From contig OY856186.1 in NCBI GenBank assembly GCA_963693315.1, forward strand, positions 91,929,536 through 91,993,535: a stretch of DNA of 64,000 nt, given 5' to 3'. This document shows positions 25,173-38,308 of this stretch, in pieces. The notes beneath the pieces were generated by a model. That model was not told the DNA's origin. It was given only the letters and a program-made list of their open reading frames with translations, and made no database searches. The stretch's first letter is position 1. Each line of letters opens with the position of its first letter. The DNA is from Diogma glabrata. Taxonomy: Eukaryota > Arthropoda > Insecta > Diptera > Cylindrotomidae. A program made the translations under genes and the position numbers.

Positions 25173-25599
25173 ATATTTATTGAAATTCTATTAAAAGTTT
25201 ATTGCAACACTAATCTTTATAAAATTGTTTGGATATTTTTTTACAGAAAATAATAATTAAAAGTATTCTTTTTACTAATTGAAATAAAATAAATCTGACT
25301 AAAGTCTAATTTAAATATTTTGTTTATATTTATTTCAATAACTTTTCTAAAAAAAGTGTTTTAGCTATTCTATTTTCTAGAGAGTATCGGTATTACTCCG
25401 GTAACGTGAGAAACTTTGTCAGTATTGGCAAAACGGAAATTTTGGAAGCGCTACTCTCGATGTAAATATGTTATTGATTACTTTCATTTTGAAAAGTTAT
25501 CGTTCAGCTGGGAACGGTAACGGTAACAGTATTGACATCGAGCCTAAATTCATAGAAATAAAAAAAATAATCAACAATCTTTACAAACAATCTTTACAA

Positions 25600-26180
25600 C
25601 AATCCTTACAACAATCGAATCAACGCTTGAAAACCACCACTAATTCCGGTCATATTGTTTGCGTTGTCATATGACTGTCTCTGCAATTTTGTATGTCAAT
25701 TTTGTTTTCTTCGAGGAATTTTGAGACGATGCCAAAAAGATACTCTTATGTTTGACCCTCAATTGGAATAAAAGCAACTAATCGTTCATTGATTTTACCA
25801 TTTTTTACATATCGAGTGCAAAAAGCCAATTAATCCGAATGACTTACATCCAGAGTGGAGTCAACACTAATCGAATAATAAACTGCGTCAATGACGTCGG
25901 CTACAGTACGATTTTTGATTTCTTGCCCCATGGTGGTAATAAATTCGTCACATATTGTGCTTGAGAGGTACGACGTTCTTCATAAAAATATCCCAATAAC
26001 AATCACTTTTATCATTTCATTAAGTTTGCTTCAGATGTCGCATACCTTTTCCTTTGTTGCCAAATTTATCACTATGCTCTTTTCAGAAAGGATCAAATTT
26101 AGCCAAAAGTTCAAGAGCTCCAAGAAAGTTGCCATTGTGACTCGAGCCCAGAGTTTCATCACTCTCGGAAGTTCGGAATT
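25600..26180 (-). pseudogene. Second, diverged hAT transposase segment
   Basis: On the minus strand this segment parallels 23640-24150 of hAT 1. Corresponding blocks include the region of the GHxYD...NMTG motif (25625-25690), the FL...HT..YLF region, the LVAFIPIEGQT-like stretch and the SVDSTLDVSHSD-like catalytic Asp region (about 25840-25880), then a splice-like gap and a KFDPF-like stretch near 26090. Nucleotide identity is roughly 70 % by eye, so it is a paralogous hAT copy, not a recent duplication. It has stops and frameshifts. The 113-residue + strand frame at 25891 is antisense. Confidence 0.75.
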
Positions 26181-26654
26181 AAAACTTTTGTTTTTTATTT
26201 ATTTTCTTTATAAATTATATATCTTTATTTAAAATATTCGAATAGATTATTGCCTTTAGATTGCAAAATAGAGAAATCGAAAATTTTATTTGGAATTATT
26301 TATTTGAGAATCTGAGAAAACAATGGAACCCATAGTTAAAAACTGCTGCAAGAGTATCGTTTGAACTATAGAATCAATTCATGATACACATTGTATATAC
26401 TCTATTTCAGAGATTTTTTAAGGGTGTAATTGTTATCGTTTTTCCTGTTCTGATTTCAGACATGCAGTTTTGAATCGTCGAAAAATCAGTTATGTTTTTT
26501 AGCCATCAAAAATAAATTTTTGAAATTTATTAATTTACTAGGGTTTTTTTCGAAGCTGAGGACCGTTTTATTTAGTAATCAATTTTGGAAAATGAGGATA
26601 AAGGGCCCCCAAAAACTTACCCGCACCAGGGCCCCCTGAAGTCTTAATCCGCCA

Positions 26655-26657
<3 letters not shown>

Positions 26658-26723
<66 letters not shown>
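26658..26723. repeat. (TA)n microsatellite, right of hAT element 1
   Basis: Begins at the right end of hAT 1 and ends before a 75 bp fragment (26724-26800). That fragment is an inverted copy of sequence at about 20755-20830 and contains the hairpin AGGTAGATTTTTATATGAAA. Confidence 0.95.
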
Positions 26724-26725
<2 letters not shown>

Positions 26726-26796
26726 AAGCATCAACATTTTTCCGAAATTCCGAGATGACGGACATTGCAATAGGTAGATTTTTATATGAAATCTAC

Positions 26797-26899
<103 letters not shown>

Positions 26900-27566
26900 C
26901 GATATGAGGTATAACGGAATTTAGCGGCACTCTCACGGTCGCATTTTTCGACCTAGACCAAAAATTTGAGCGTGTTGCGGAATCTCTTGGATAAGTTCGA
27001 CAACTGGCCATATCCGGGTACAGGTTAAGAGTCTAGAGCCTTAAAACTGTCAAAAACAAAGCGTTATAACGGCCGTTGGGGGCAAAATATGCAAACAAAA
27101 TTTATAAAAATTATTTATTTAAACATATTTCTATCGTTTTTTAAAAAGCCAGACATCTGCAATAAAAGGTTCTTTAGCTATCTGCAATAAACTGTGTGAA
27201 GTACAACGGCATTTAGCGGCACTCTCAAGGTCGCATTTTTTCACTTACGCTAAACCAGGGGCGCACACAGAAAAAGTTTTAGGGGGGGGTCCAACAAATT
27301 TATTTTTAATAAAAAGCGCTGTGTAGGAATTATAACAACACACATAGATACCTTTTAAGACGTAGGTCCAACAACAAGATGCCTGTTGAGGTGTTGATGA
27401 ACGATTTTTAAACCTTTGTGGATTGTACACCCCCGGACTGTTGATTCGGACTAAGCATTTCATTTGTATGATGTAAATCGGTGTGTTTTGATCGGTTTCG
27501 ATCTTTTGTTTCAAAAAACGTATTGGCTGTCAGATTTGTCTTCCAAAAATGTTTATATGTGTGCAT

Positions 27567-28223
27567 CAGTGATGCTAGACTTTAAAAAATAAATTTCCCG
27601 TTGCCGTATCAAAACTTACCGATTTTACCGTTTCTTTAAGGAAAAACTTCCCATCAAGCTTATAATTAAAACAATATACATATTCAAACAATTCAACAAA
27701 TCAAACGATTCAACAAATCCAATTGTTTATATGGAAAAAACATCAAAATCCACCACTATAACAATATTTTTTAATATGTTCAAAATGCATCGATGCATAG
27801 AAAAGATCTTGTAGTTCCTTTTTGATTTTATTGTGAGTGATTTTATTTTTCGTCTCGTAGTGTGAAAATATTCCTGAAATTCAGAAATATGTTATTGCTT
27901 GTGGGATTTTCGAAACTTTTGTTTCTATTTTCGTAAGAAATATCCGAACATCAACATCAGAAGGCTGAAATTTCATCGATTTTACTGTATACTATAAAGG
28001 CGATGAATTGCAGATTCATTTAAACAAAATTATTGAGTAATCAACATCTTTCTGGAAGGATAGTAAAAAAATAGTTGTTGCGATCATTTTGAATAAGTTT
28101 AAATTTAAAAAGCTTCTGCAATTAATTGTAAAAAAGCCCGCACTTGCCAAGTTTTTGTCCGCTTTCCTGTTTTAAATGAAATATCCCATAAACGGAAAAA
28201 AATCCCCCGATCTGGCATTACTG
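27567..28223. mobile_element. hAT MITE, 657 bp, nested in hAT-like element 2
   Basis: Terminal inverted repeats are CAGTGATGCTAGA at the left and TCTGGCATTACTG at the right (complement CAGTAATGCCAGA). Eight-bp flanks are GTGTGCAT and GTGTGTAT, 7 of 8 identical. Subterminal TTACCG and CGGTAAAA-like runs are present. The interior has no transposase. It is at least the third nesting level in the 20.9-30.2 kb complex. Confidence 0.8.
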
Positions 28224-28383
28224 GTGTGTATTAATATAATGCTCATATATTTTAGATAGAACTGAGAGCAAGGGTATTGCGGTTTTTAATTTGAAATATC
28301 ACATTTTGTTTCGTTTTGGGAATGAATTGGCTAACTTCTAGCACGAAAGAGAAATATCAGATCTATAGGACTTGTAGAAAATT

Positions 28384-28644
28384 TTAGTAAGAGAAGGTGC
28401 AAGTTCCTTTGAAAATGTTATTAGAATAGGAGGAATGATGTTCAGACCGGAGACTTTGCTGGTACCTAACCCCCTTAAGATTTTTTTTGACAATTTTGGG
28501 TTTGAAATAAAAATCTTTCATACTAACGCCTGAAAACTGGATTTTTGGTTTTTCTTTAGGAGTTTCTAGAACAGTCGAGATCACAGCAAAGCGTTCCGCA
28601 AGCAATGTGACTTTTCTCGCGCTGTCAATTTCTGTTTTTTTCAT
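28384..28644 (-). other. Unrecognised minus-strand frame in hAT-like element 2
   Basis: An 86-residue Lys-rich frame (start MKKTEIDSARKVTLLAERFA, with PKEKPKIQFSGVS). It could be the end of a LINE ORF1 or chance. No zinc knuckle is visible and no family is assigned. Confidence 0.25.
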
Positions 28645-28959
28645 TTTCGATTATCTGGCTTAATATAATATTGGGCTGTATAGATATTAGGACTTAGATC
28701 GTTAAGGAATTTTTGTTATGGAACCAAATATTAAATAATATTTGTTTGTTTCTAAGGGCCAATTTGGCTGGAAAACAATTATTTTTGTTGGGGTTTCATT
28801 ATCAAGAAGGAAACGAATTTATTGATACTAAAACATTTTAGTCAAACAAAATTTATACTATATTATTATTTTATTTTTATATTTATTTTCACTTGGATAT
28901 AACGGCCAAACAACCTACCAGAGCTCCTGGCAGTCAAGGTTAAATTAGTAAATTGCTTT

Positions 28960-29690
28960 ATTTGTTTTTGATAAATGATCTTTCGTTTGTACAATTTAAA
29001 GTATCAGAACCTTTAGGTGGTTCAGACCATAATTTGATTTCCACTCATTTTAATTTACAAGTTTCCAAACAGTTTCAATCTAATCCTAGTCTTATTTAGA
29101 TTGCAGATTGGCAGGGGGTTAGCGATATATGTTTAATTCAAACATATCTGCTTCTAATTTTTCAGAAATAATACACGTGGGTATGCGCAGGTTTATTCCG
29201 ATATATGGTTCTGAAGGCTGATCTTTAGGATTCGGGTAAATGTGAAGAAGCAATAAAATTTAAAATAAATGCTCTTTAAAACATGGCCAGTATACAGTCG
29301 ATTTCAAAAAAGTTAAGTAAGTTAAGTTAAAGTAACATGAATTCAACAAATGGTCATTAATTTAATATAATGAGCTTCTTAAGTCGTTACTTAATGAAAG
29401 ACAATTCGGTTTTTGTAAAGGAAGAGCGATGGAAAATTTACTTTCTTTGTCACACATATCTGGAACAGTCGGTTGAAAACCTTGGTGAGACTTTCATTGC
29501 TGCTCAGAAATTCTAATCTTACTAATGAGCTTGATTCGTTGTATGTTGCTGATTTGAAGGTACACAAATACACTATGGATAAACGCGCGTGTCTGCCTAG
29601 ATCAAATCAATTTTACCTGAACAGAGTATCAATAGCAGCCCATCTTTTTAAGGTTCGAGTGACAAGATGTAGCTCTTCAAAGAAATTTTT
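28960..29690 (+). pseudogene. Jockey-like LINE fragments
   Basis: In + orientation, a stretch reads VSEPLGGSDHNLISTHFNLQ (about 29000-29060), the SDH end of a LINE endonuclease domain. Further on, LLKSLLNERQFGFCKGRAME (about 29372-29431) is the QFGFxxGRS block at the start of the reverse transcriptase fingers in Jockey/R1-like elements. The region between is far too short for an intact element, and stops are frequent. The frame at 29473-29694 is not recognised. Confidence 0.65.
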
Positions 29691-30247
29691 TTAACAGAAT
29701 TTAGCATCTCTGGAATGCCTTACTGACGTTGGTCTTCCTTGATAATTGTAATCCACAAAACTTTAAAAATAGCGTTCCTCATAAAATCTCGTAAAATCCT
29801 CAAAGAGAATTGATCAATAGTGGGTAACCTTAGATCCCTGGTTAGCATCGTATCTTACGATATTCAGAGATGCTAATCTATAATTTCTTATGGTTAACAC
29901 TAAATAATGTCTAAATTTAAAAAACAATACTGAAAGATTATCGGTTAGAGGGAGGGGTCCGGACCCGAAAACCCCCCCTTGTGTGCGCGCCTGCGCTAAA
30001 AATATTTTCGGCAAACAGTCTCCTTAATATGTTTGACAATTGGCCATATCAGGGTACAGGTTAAGTGCCTAGAGCCCAAAAACTGTATAAAATAATGTTT
30101 ATTTTTAAAGTTTGTTTAATACTTCTGTTTTTAATTAGTGTTTTTTATAAAGTAATCTGATAAATCCGATTCTAATTGCACACATAACTGTCTGATCCCG
30201 AAATCTACCTATTTCTAGTGGATATACCTGCCGCTCGGACTTTTTTT

Positions 30248-32680
30248 CTATTCAACTTGTCCGACATTACAGAGTCCCCAGTTTGTTTACCTCAATTGGG
30301 TGAAATAGTTTTCTTACGTCAATCGTGTATTGCCGAACTGAAGCTATACTGACAAATCGACACTATCTTGGAGTCAGGTGCGTTAAGCGTAGATCAAGGA
30401 AAGATTCTTCGCTTTTTTAAGGGAGTTTACAAGCTGCAGGTTGGGGATTTTAAAAGGGTAAAAATAGACAGCGTATCAACATTCTCGACATTGGATCACT
30501 CAATAGCTAATACAAGTCAGTTGCTAGCATCAGAATGTGTGGGTTAAGAAAGAACTCAGTTTAAAACCATAATATGGTTATTAGGATTTGCAATCTAAAT
30601 CTAAATGAAACCGAAAAACATACAAAAAATTTCAATTTAGCATATTCTGTGTGGTAACAAGAAACAACCAAATGTACACAGAAACTAATTGAACTGCCAA
30701 AATTATAATTTATCGTAAAGGTAAAATAAAACAAGCAAAGATAAAATCTAATTACACATACTTTCAACGCACAGTGGCTAATCAACATAATGGATAATTT
30801 GATCACATTCTATTTACGTTTGTAATGAATGACTTCCAATTCCAATGTAATGTTTATATTTTATGTAATTTTTAAAATTATTTAAAAGTTTTCCTATTTA
30901 TTCGCTTCTTTACAAATAACAAGAAACATGTAAGTAATGAAACAAACAACGTAAAGAAAATCAATGTTTCTAGTACATAGAAAAAATAAAATAATTTTAC
31001 ATTATTCGTATTGTCTTTCTGATGTACATTGTACAATCATACTCGTGCATACATTAGACATACGATTAACCTAAGTCTAACCTAACCACTGTATAGTTAA
31101 GTCAATTCACTAACATCGAATAAATAAATAAAATAAAAAAAATTAATAATAAACAAACGTAATTTTGAAAACGACATGATGATGATCATAATAAAATTAT
31201 TCTTTAGGATAAATAATAATGATCATCAGTCTTGTCATTTATGATGATCACACTTGAAAGATGTATTAACAAAGAAATAAATACATATTAAGATTGTTAT
31301 CGTTATATTGTATTATATTTTTCAAGGACGCTGTTATTTATTTGATTTTCAAAACCTTTGCAATGATTTTGACGAATGGCCACACAATATGTTATGCAAA
31401 TTAAAGTGCATATAGTACAAGTATTGTGTTAGCATAAAATCTACATCAAATCTTAACATCAAACTATATCCATAAGTCAGATCTCACTTTAAAAAAAAAT
31501 TCTAAAAATTTATTTTAATTCTTATGTAGTTTTAATGAAAAGGATACATCCGTACATACATACCTAGAGTTGAGAAATAGTTTTGTTATAAATAAAATTA
31601 CCAGATTTAAGATAACAATCCAAAACCTACAAAAAACTTGTTCTGCTGTAAGGAGGAAAACTTTACAACATTAAATTGGAGTAAATTCTTTTTATTTCTG
31701 TTTCTGTTTTCTATCTACAACAAGAATCTTTATTTGATCAATAAACCGAAAATGTGAAAAATTATATCAAATTAAATGAATTGATTGAATTTATTTGTTA
31801 TTTGAAATTTTTATGGTGGTTGATCAATTTGTGATCCATAAAAATTGAGTTTTATCGTTTGCTGGTGATTGAAATTGAAGATTACGATTGTTATCCATTT
31901 AGTAAATATATTATATTGTTTGATGGAAATATAAGAAGATATCCTAAAACAGGAAATTCAGGTTGGATTGAGAATATTTTGGAAAATTTGTTTATGTGGA
32001 TTACAGCTACTAAACAAAGTTTACAAATGTTATTCAATTTGAGTTAATATATAGAAATTTTGGTAAATCACTTCCCCAATTATAAGCTCATTACAACTTC
32101 GCTCTTGCAAGATGATTTGCGTTTTTTTCATTCAAGACACCAGTAAAAATTTTTAATAAAGATTTCCGATTTGCTAATAAAGCCAACAAAACTTAAACTA
32201 ATTTATTTGAATGTGCGTAGCGTAGGTCATTAGTGGCTTGGATTCCAATTTTTGTATTTTCATTTTTCAATTTAAAATCGTTAAAATAAGTTGAACCATT
32301 GTATCATATTAATTGTCATTTATTTTGAATTAGATGGATACAAATGAATAAGCTATGATGATTAGCGTTTAAAATGTTTACTAGTCTAATCCAACAAACG
32401 TGATAATCCAAAAAACTTTTAGCGATAAAAAAGCGATAGTTTTTCTCTTCAATTTGTACAATATTTTCATTCTTTACTCTCTCTGATATTTTCGAATTTA
32501 AGAATTTTGATTATATTCCGTCTAGCATTATTTTCGTTCTTTTAGGAAAGTTTACATTTCCTATCAGAAATGAAGTACGATTGCTTTATTATGCCATCGC
32601 TTATTTCTACTAATCTGAGTTCTATTTCATTAGATCAGGTTAAACTGAAAAAATTCAATTTAATTGTTTGTTATATAAAT
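30248..32680. other. Non-coding stretch
   Basis: 30248-30540 is GC-richer than its surroundings and may be a transposon relic; no terminal repeats were found. The remainder is AT-rich with no supported frame. Direct and inverted TGATGATCA words occur near 31175-31250. Confidence 0.5.
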
Positions 32681-32804
32681 AAACAGCAGCTGAACATTGA
32701 ACGCTTTCGTTGGGTGAATGAATAATTTATTAATATTACAAATGTTCATAATATGATTAAATTGTTCCTTAATAAAACGAAAAGTAGTATACTATCCGCT
32801 GTTT
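32681..32804. mobile_element. Short MITE-like element, copy B
   Basis: Same layout as 3787-3929: AAACAGC at the left, CTTTCGTTGGGTGAATGAA, a TTATTAATATTAC core, AAAAGTAGTATAC and GCTGTTT at the right. Slightly shorter than copy A through indels in the A/T interior. Confidence 0.45.
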
Positions 32805-35364
32805 ACCAATAAAATGACCGATTTCTGGTTTACTTTTTAAGTGTAAGGCTGGTCTTTTTAAAGTCTTTTAAGGAAAGTTGAACCAGTTCACTGCGAGACT
32901 ACAGCGATTTATCTATAATTTCCCATTTCTATATTTTCGTGACTTTTCAATTTTGATAACGCTTCGGAAAAAGACGAAGATTTGTATGACGAGAAACTGT
33001 TTACTTTGTCAGTGATAGTGAGCAAAATGGCCGCCGGCGCACGTGCCTGACAATAATGTTTGTCAAAACTTTGTGTATATATATAGTCTATTAGTGCGAT
33101 TTTCAACGCAGAGTAAAATTTGTTATGCATATTTGCATGAATGAAGATTGTTGAACTGCTCTTAAGAACATTCAATTTATCCAAGTTGCTATATCAGATA
33201 TTTTTTATTCTTCTTCATGTAATTAGAGCATTTTAATTCTTTTAGAATCAATAGCTTCCGAAATCTTTTACGGCAGTTTGCCTGTAACTACAATATAAAT
33301 TTTTGTCAAATATATTTAGCTGTTTTCATTACCGTCCCTCTTTACTCAATTTTTAAGCAACAACATTTCATTTCAACAAGAAAAAATAATTAAGCTCGTA
33401 ATGTCTTTCTGTTTCTCCAGTCAATTGTTGAAGAGAGCTAACGCTTCCTACAAAATTTTTAGTGCAGGCACCTATTTTTTTCTTTCAAAAAATACCAAAA
33501 TTATTGGAAGTTCTTTGTCTAGTCCTTTACCGTTAATTTCATTGAAAAGAGAAATATCCATCATGCTTGAAAGTCATTAGGTTTAACTTTTTATTATAAG
33601 GGAGATGAAATTATGTAACCCTTTTATAAAATATTACAAATGGATTTGTTGTGCTCCAATCCTTTTGCCAAATTGACAATGAAATTAAAAATGTATATCT
33701 AAGACCCGTGTTGATAGTGGTCGTGTTCGATTTGTTATAGTTTGAAATACAATTTTTTTTCAGGTCCATCTTTGGGATATTTCAGTTTTGCTCTTTTTCT
33801 TAATACGCTGCCTACTGTTGATTTCTCTAGCTAAAGTATAATGCGAATTGTCTGAACGTTGGCAGCAAAGTTGTGATTTCTTCATTATTACCTCATGTAA
33901 AAAACTTACTCGACAAAGTTGCTGTATTACATTCGCTTCTATTGCCGATCATCTCAACTCAATAAATCGCTATATACAGCGTTATCGTTTTTAGGAATAT
34001 TTTCGGTTGTTAGGAATTTTAAAAATTTGCAGAGCAACATATGTAACGGAACCATTGATCTATCGATGTCCCTCGTTTCCACATTGAGGCAATTTTTGGA
34101 GAGGATAAAGCGTAAAAAAATGTTAACTTATATAAGGTGGCTTAAAATTTCCCTTGATGTACAGTATCATCGAGTATAACAGCATTTTTATGAACTCTGT
34201 TCGTGTTGCTTCAGCAGCAGTAATGTAGAAGAAAAATTGAAGATACAGCAAGTCTAGAACAGATCAACAAATCTAATTCTGAGAAACAGAGAAATACCTA
34301 AAACAAAATTAATTTCATCTTTTTTTTCGAACTCAACCTTGCATTTTTGCACATACGTTAAAATTCTAGAAAATTAGCTCATCGACATTGAATGTTTGTT
34401 CGATTATTTTGTATCAACCAATAGTGTGCCTTTCTGATTTATTCAGAGTTACAAACGCTCCTAATATCACTCCTTTGTTTCGTTCTTTCAGAGTGAATAA
34501 CTTTAAAATAAAATAAATAAAATATCGTTCTCACTCCTAAATTGAAATAAATATTTTCTTTCAAATACTCACACGTTTCATTTTTTCTTCAAATTTGATG
34601 CGTTCCACTGTAAAAAATAATAACTTTTCTGAATGTTTTGTTCAATTATGTTGTAAAATTTATTGTTATAAAAATAAATAAAAAGAATGAGGAAAAAGTA
34701 CTAATTTTCTTCTTTCGTAAATGAAATGGAAGAAAATAAAAATGTAATCTACTCCAAAGGAGTGAAATTGAAAAAATAAAAATTTTGCTCTTACGAGGAA
34801 GAATGGTAAAAAGATCATAAACATTTCAATTTGTGAATATGTACTACTTTGAGAAATGAAATGAGTGCTCAAATAAAATAAAATTGTAAACTCTGGATTT
34901 ATTAACAATTGTCCGCATGAATCAGTTTTTGTTGGTTTGTAAGTTTTTTATATACGGAGGTGCCAACCCCAGGTATTCTAGTCCTTGCTATTGGCACACC
35001 ATGGCTAACGTTTAGATATCACATATCAATGGTAATAGCAATAAGACATTAATAGCTAATGTGACATTTAAATGGAAGACGAACTCTATGCAGTTAACGA
35101 TAGCAACAAAAAATGAGCCCTAGCTATGGAGTATTCTTTGATAATGCAACGGTATTATTTTCTCGAAGAAATAAATCTTAATACAACTCTGTGTTATGGG
35201 TTTTAATCATTGAGAAAGACAGAGTTTCACATCATCAAGAAATCAGACAGAGTTTCACATCATCAACCACTTGTTGCATTATTGGCAACCACATATTAAC
35301 CTCTTATCTTGTTTTTATTTCCTCCATCCTATAATGAAACATTGGCCTATGTCACATATTATTA
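32805..35364. other. Non-coding stretch
   Basis: No supported gene. Short frames (32909-33184 minus, 33919-34179 plus, 34666-34908 minus) lack domains or conserved composition. A 22 bp word AGACAGAGTTTCACATCATC is duplicated at 35217 and 35245 (period 28). Confidence 0.5.
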
Positions 35365-35470
35365 AGTGATAAGATTTGTTGTTTACTTATATATTTCTTA
35401 AAAAGGTCAAACTACACCTCACAACGAATGTTGTTGTGGGACCCAGGCTTTGAAAGGTTTTTGTAACATA
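35365..35470 (+). repeat. Dispersed repeat, copy matching 52701-52840
   Basis: Shares GTGATAAGATTTGTTGTTTA with GTGATAGGATTTATTGTTTA at 52701. It also shares AACGAATGTTGTTGTGGGAC and GGCTTTGAAAGGTTTTTGT with AACGCATGTTGTGAGGGACC and GGTTTTAAAAGGTGTTTATG. Family unknown. Confidence 0.5.
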
Positions 35471-35735
35471 TATTGGTTAAAATCACGAATTTTTGTCCAA
35501 GAATTTGGTTTTTTGGCAAACTTGTGTAAAGTTAAACTTTACTGCTGCTAGGGAGATGGTTAAAGTCTTAGTTTTTTGACGAATGATCAAAATTATGAAG
35601 TAATTAGTGAAATAATAACTAATTAGTGAAGTAAGTAGTGAAATAACTCCATATTTTTACGACGACAGAAAAAGTCGTCAGTTCTTTACATATTTTTACG
35701 ACATTTGTTATTTTCTTCAAACAAATTTTATAAAT

Positions 35736-35921
35736 ATGACAACAAAAAATAACAAATAGTTTGATTGGATGATGAAATTTTGTATTATTGCATAACTATG
35801 ACAACAGAACATAACAAATAGTTTGATTGGATGATGAAATTTTGAATTATTGTATAACTATGACAACAAAAAAATAATATATATTTTGATTGGATTATGA
35901 AATTTTGAATTGAAATACTGC
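35736..35921. repeat. 62 bp tandem repeat, three units
   Basis: Unit starts ATGACAACA at 35736, 35798 and 35860. Each unit has TTTGATTGGATGATGAAATT. The third unit is the most diverged. Confidence 0.85.
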
Positions 35922-38118
35922 TTTTATAAAAAAATTTATTTATTCAAATTTCAATGTTATTAAAAATTTAAACGTTTGCCGAAGAAAAAGTGTATTTAAT
36001 TCGAAGCTAACGGGACTTTTTGTATATCGACTATAATTTTCGGCCTCCCTACAGCCGACCGTCAAACTATAGACTCAACGTAAAAAGTAGCACTTTAGCT
36101 CCTAAGTAAATACTATACTATTTTTTAAAATATGTTTTTGGATTTGATTCAAAATTTTTGCTGTGAAATGGAAAATATAAATACATATATCGTTGAAAAA
36201 AATTTTTTTACCGCGAGTGGTTTTTTCTTTATAGCTTGTAAAAACCACGAGGAGCTTCATATATTTTCAATCTAATGTATCTCAAGATGGATTGACGGAT
36301 TTTAAAAACTTTTGTTTTAATGTTAAAAAATTTCTATAATTTCCTGTTTGTTTAGAAAATTAAAGTTAAAAAGTAAAGGAGAAAATATAAAATTAATGGT
36401 GATATCAACCCTCCAATATTACTTTTTAATTTTTTAATTTTTATAAAAATTTATCAAAAATTTTTAATTTTCTTTGATTAAAAAAGACTCATTTTTCTGT
36501 TTAAAACGAGATAAATTTGTTTTAAATCCGTTAAATGGTTCTTGAGCTAGCTATATTCCAAAAAATGTATCTCAAAACCACCTAACGGATTTTTAAAACA
36601 AGCATACGAGATTAAAGGTGAAAGTATGTATTTTTTAGTAAAAATAATTAAATTTAAAATTTTGGATAATTTCTTATACAAAATTAAAAAATAATAAGGG
36701 TTTGAACTTTGATATTGTTTTTATATTTTCCCCATTGTTTTTTAAATTTTTTTGAATAATTTTAAAACTTCATTAATTTGCTACAAAAAAACAGAAAATT
36801 GAATTTTGGCGATGTGTACTGGAATTTATAAAAATTTTTAAATAAATTTTTATTTTTAAATATACGCCGCATTTTTTTAAAATTTTGAAAAAAATCGCAA
36901 AAATTCAAATTGTATAATGCAGAAAAATAATGAAATTATAAAATCAGAAGAAAAAATATAAAAATATACTGGAATATCAACCCCAACAATAAAATTTTTT
37001 AATTTATAATTTGTTGGTAATAAATTATCAAAAATTATAACTATAATTATTTTGACTAAATAGAACTTATTTTCACAATACAAAACTTTTAAAAATCGTC
37101 AAATATGTAGTTCTTGAGATACATTAAATTTAAAATATATATAGTCAGTGCTTTTCAAATACTATCCCTATCTCTAAAAAGAGAAGCACTCGTGACAAAA
37201 AAATTATGCCACTCAACAAATCAGCAAACCCAAAAACATAGTATAAAATTTCAAAAATCTTTTAAATTCGTCACAAAAATGACATTTAACGTATGAGTTT
37301 CTATTAGTGAGATGTTTACAAGATCGTTTGACAAATTTGAAATAAATTTATTTGACTTAGTGTATCTGCTAACAATTCTAATTTTCATAAATTTAATTTG
37401 TCTAACTTCTCTTGCATTCCACAGTTCATCGGACTTTTTGTTTACTTTTTATTTTCAGTGTGTAAGTTTCATATATTTATTCATATATTTATCTTAAAAA
37501 TAGTTTTAAGATGTCATTCTTAGAAAATAAAAGATAGCAATTTAACAAAATTTTTCTTAAAAACGAAATTAAAATATTTGCATATCTCGATATTTTTTAA
37601 TTAAATTAAACTATAAATATTAATTATATTAATATTTATAAATTTAACTGTCACACTTTGAATAACGTCTTGATATAATTATGAAACAAGATTTTGTTTT
37701 TTTACATATTTGTATATATAAGCATTCCAAGTGACAAAGTGTTTGTCTACCGAAAAATTTGACTTTTCCATTTACGCTCGTAATATTTATTTTTTATATT
37801 GACATAAGGTGAAAGTATAACAATTTACGGCGTAATAATAAATCAATAATTCAATCATAATATTTATGAGATAAGAATACTAATTTTGGACACTTCAAAA
37901 ATAATATGTTCTGACATTTATGTGACGGTTACATGACACGCTCTTAAAAATAAACCGAACCACTCCATTATGCCGATTGGCTATAAAGAAAGATTTTATT
38001 TTTTATCAAAACTTTAAATCATTTTTTGTTTTGTTATTAAAATAAAAAAAATAAATACAAAGTTATTAAAAATTCCCAAAAAGCATATTTAATAATTTAT
38101 TTAAATTTTTTTTTTCAG
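35922..38118. other. Very AT-rich non-coding stretch upstream of the Tsp coding exon
   Basis: Long A/T runs, especially 36400-37100, and no supported frame. It could include the Tsp promoter or a 5' intron. No TATA box or initiator can be placed with confidence in such AT-rich DNA. Confidence 0.45.
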
Positions 38119-38232
38119 ATAACTAAAAACGGAAAGGATTGGTGTAGATGTGAAGAAGATTTAAGAAATAAAAATAAAATAAAACAATTTAAGTGAAAAA
38201 AACGCCTAAGATACATGTGATCCGAAATCGCG
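38119..38232 (+). other. Tsp: Tsp 5' untranslated sequence, likely 3' splice site at 38118
   Basis: A strong polypyrimidine tract followed by CAG (ATTTTTTTTTTTCAG ending at 38118) looks like a splice acceptor. The start codon is then 114 bp downstream with an in-frame TGA at 38218-38220 between them, so translation cannot begin upstream in this frame. This suggests that one or more non-coding exons lie further 5'. The site is inferred from sequence only. Confidence 0.55.
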
Positions 38233-38308
38233 ATGAAATTGATAATTCTTTCAATATTTTTTGTTGCCGCTTATTTTAAGGATGGACATAGTTTATCGCT
38301 CGATCCAG
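38233..38308 (+). CDS. Tsp: Thrombospondin, coding exon 1 (signal peptide)
   Basis: The ATG at 38233 begins a secretory signal peptide: a Lys at position 2, then a hydrophobic core LIILSIFFVAAYF, a polar end KDGHS and a probable cleavage near residues 19-21. The exon ends CCAG before GTGAGC, a good donor, leaving phase 1 (25 codons plus one base). An in-frame stop 15 bp upstream supports this start. Thrombospondins are secreted, so a signal peptide is expected here. The next exon lies 9.95 kb away. Linking it to the downstream exons rests on phase agreement and on the lack of another signal exon. Confidence 0.75.

Larger units (their letters stand above)
27256..29993. mobile_element. hAT-like element 2, 2.74 kb
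   Basis: Ends are CAGGGGCGCACACAG at the left and, as reverse complement at the right, CAGGCGCGCACACAA, each followed inward by a run of G and a GGTCC. It interrupts the right arm of the large inverted repeat. The 8 bp flanks are CGCTAAAC (27248-27255) and CGCTAAAA (29994-30001), and the uninterrupted left arm reads CGCTAAAA (as complement), giving an 8 bp target duplication with one later mutation. No hAT transposase is recognisable. It contains a hAT MITE and LINE-like sequence. Confidence 0.85.

Noticed and set aside
25891..26232. 113-residue + strand frame
   Set aside because: Antisense to the second hAT segment, whose minus strand shows transposase motifs.
30248..30540. Possible coding relic in a GC-richer patch
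   Set aside because: No frame gave a recognisable motif and no element ends were found.
35922..38118. Tsp promoter
   Set aside because: TATA-like words are everywhere in this AT-rich stretch, and a likely splice acceptor at 38118 suggests the promoter is further upstream.
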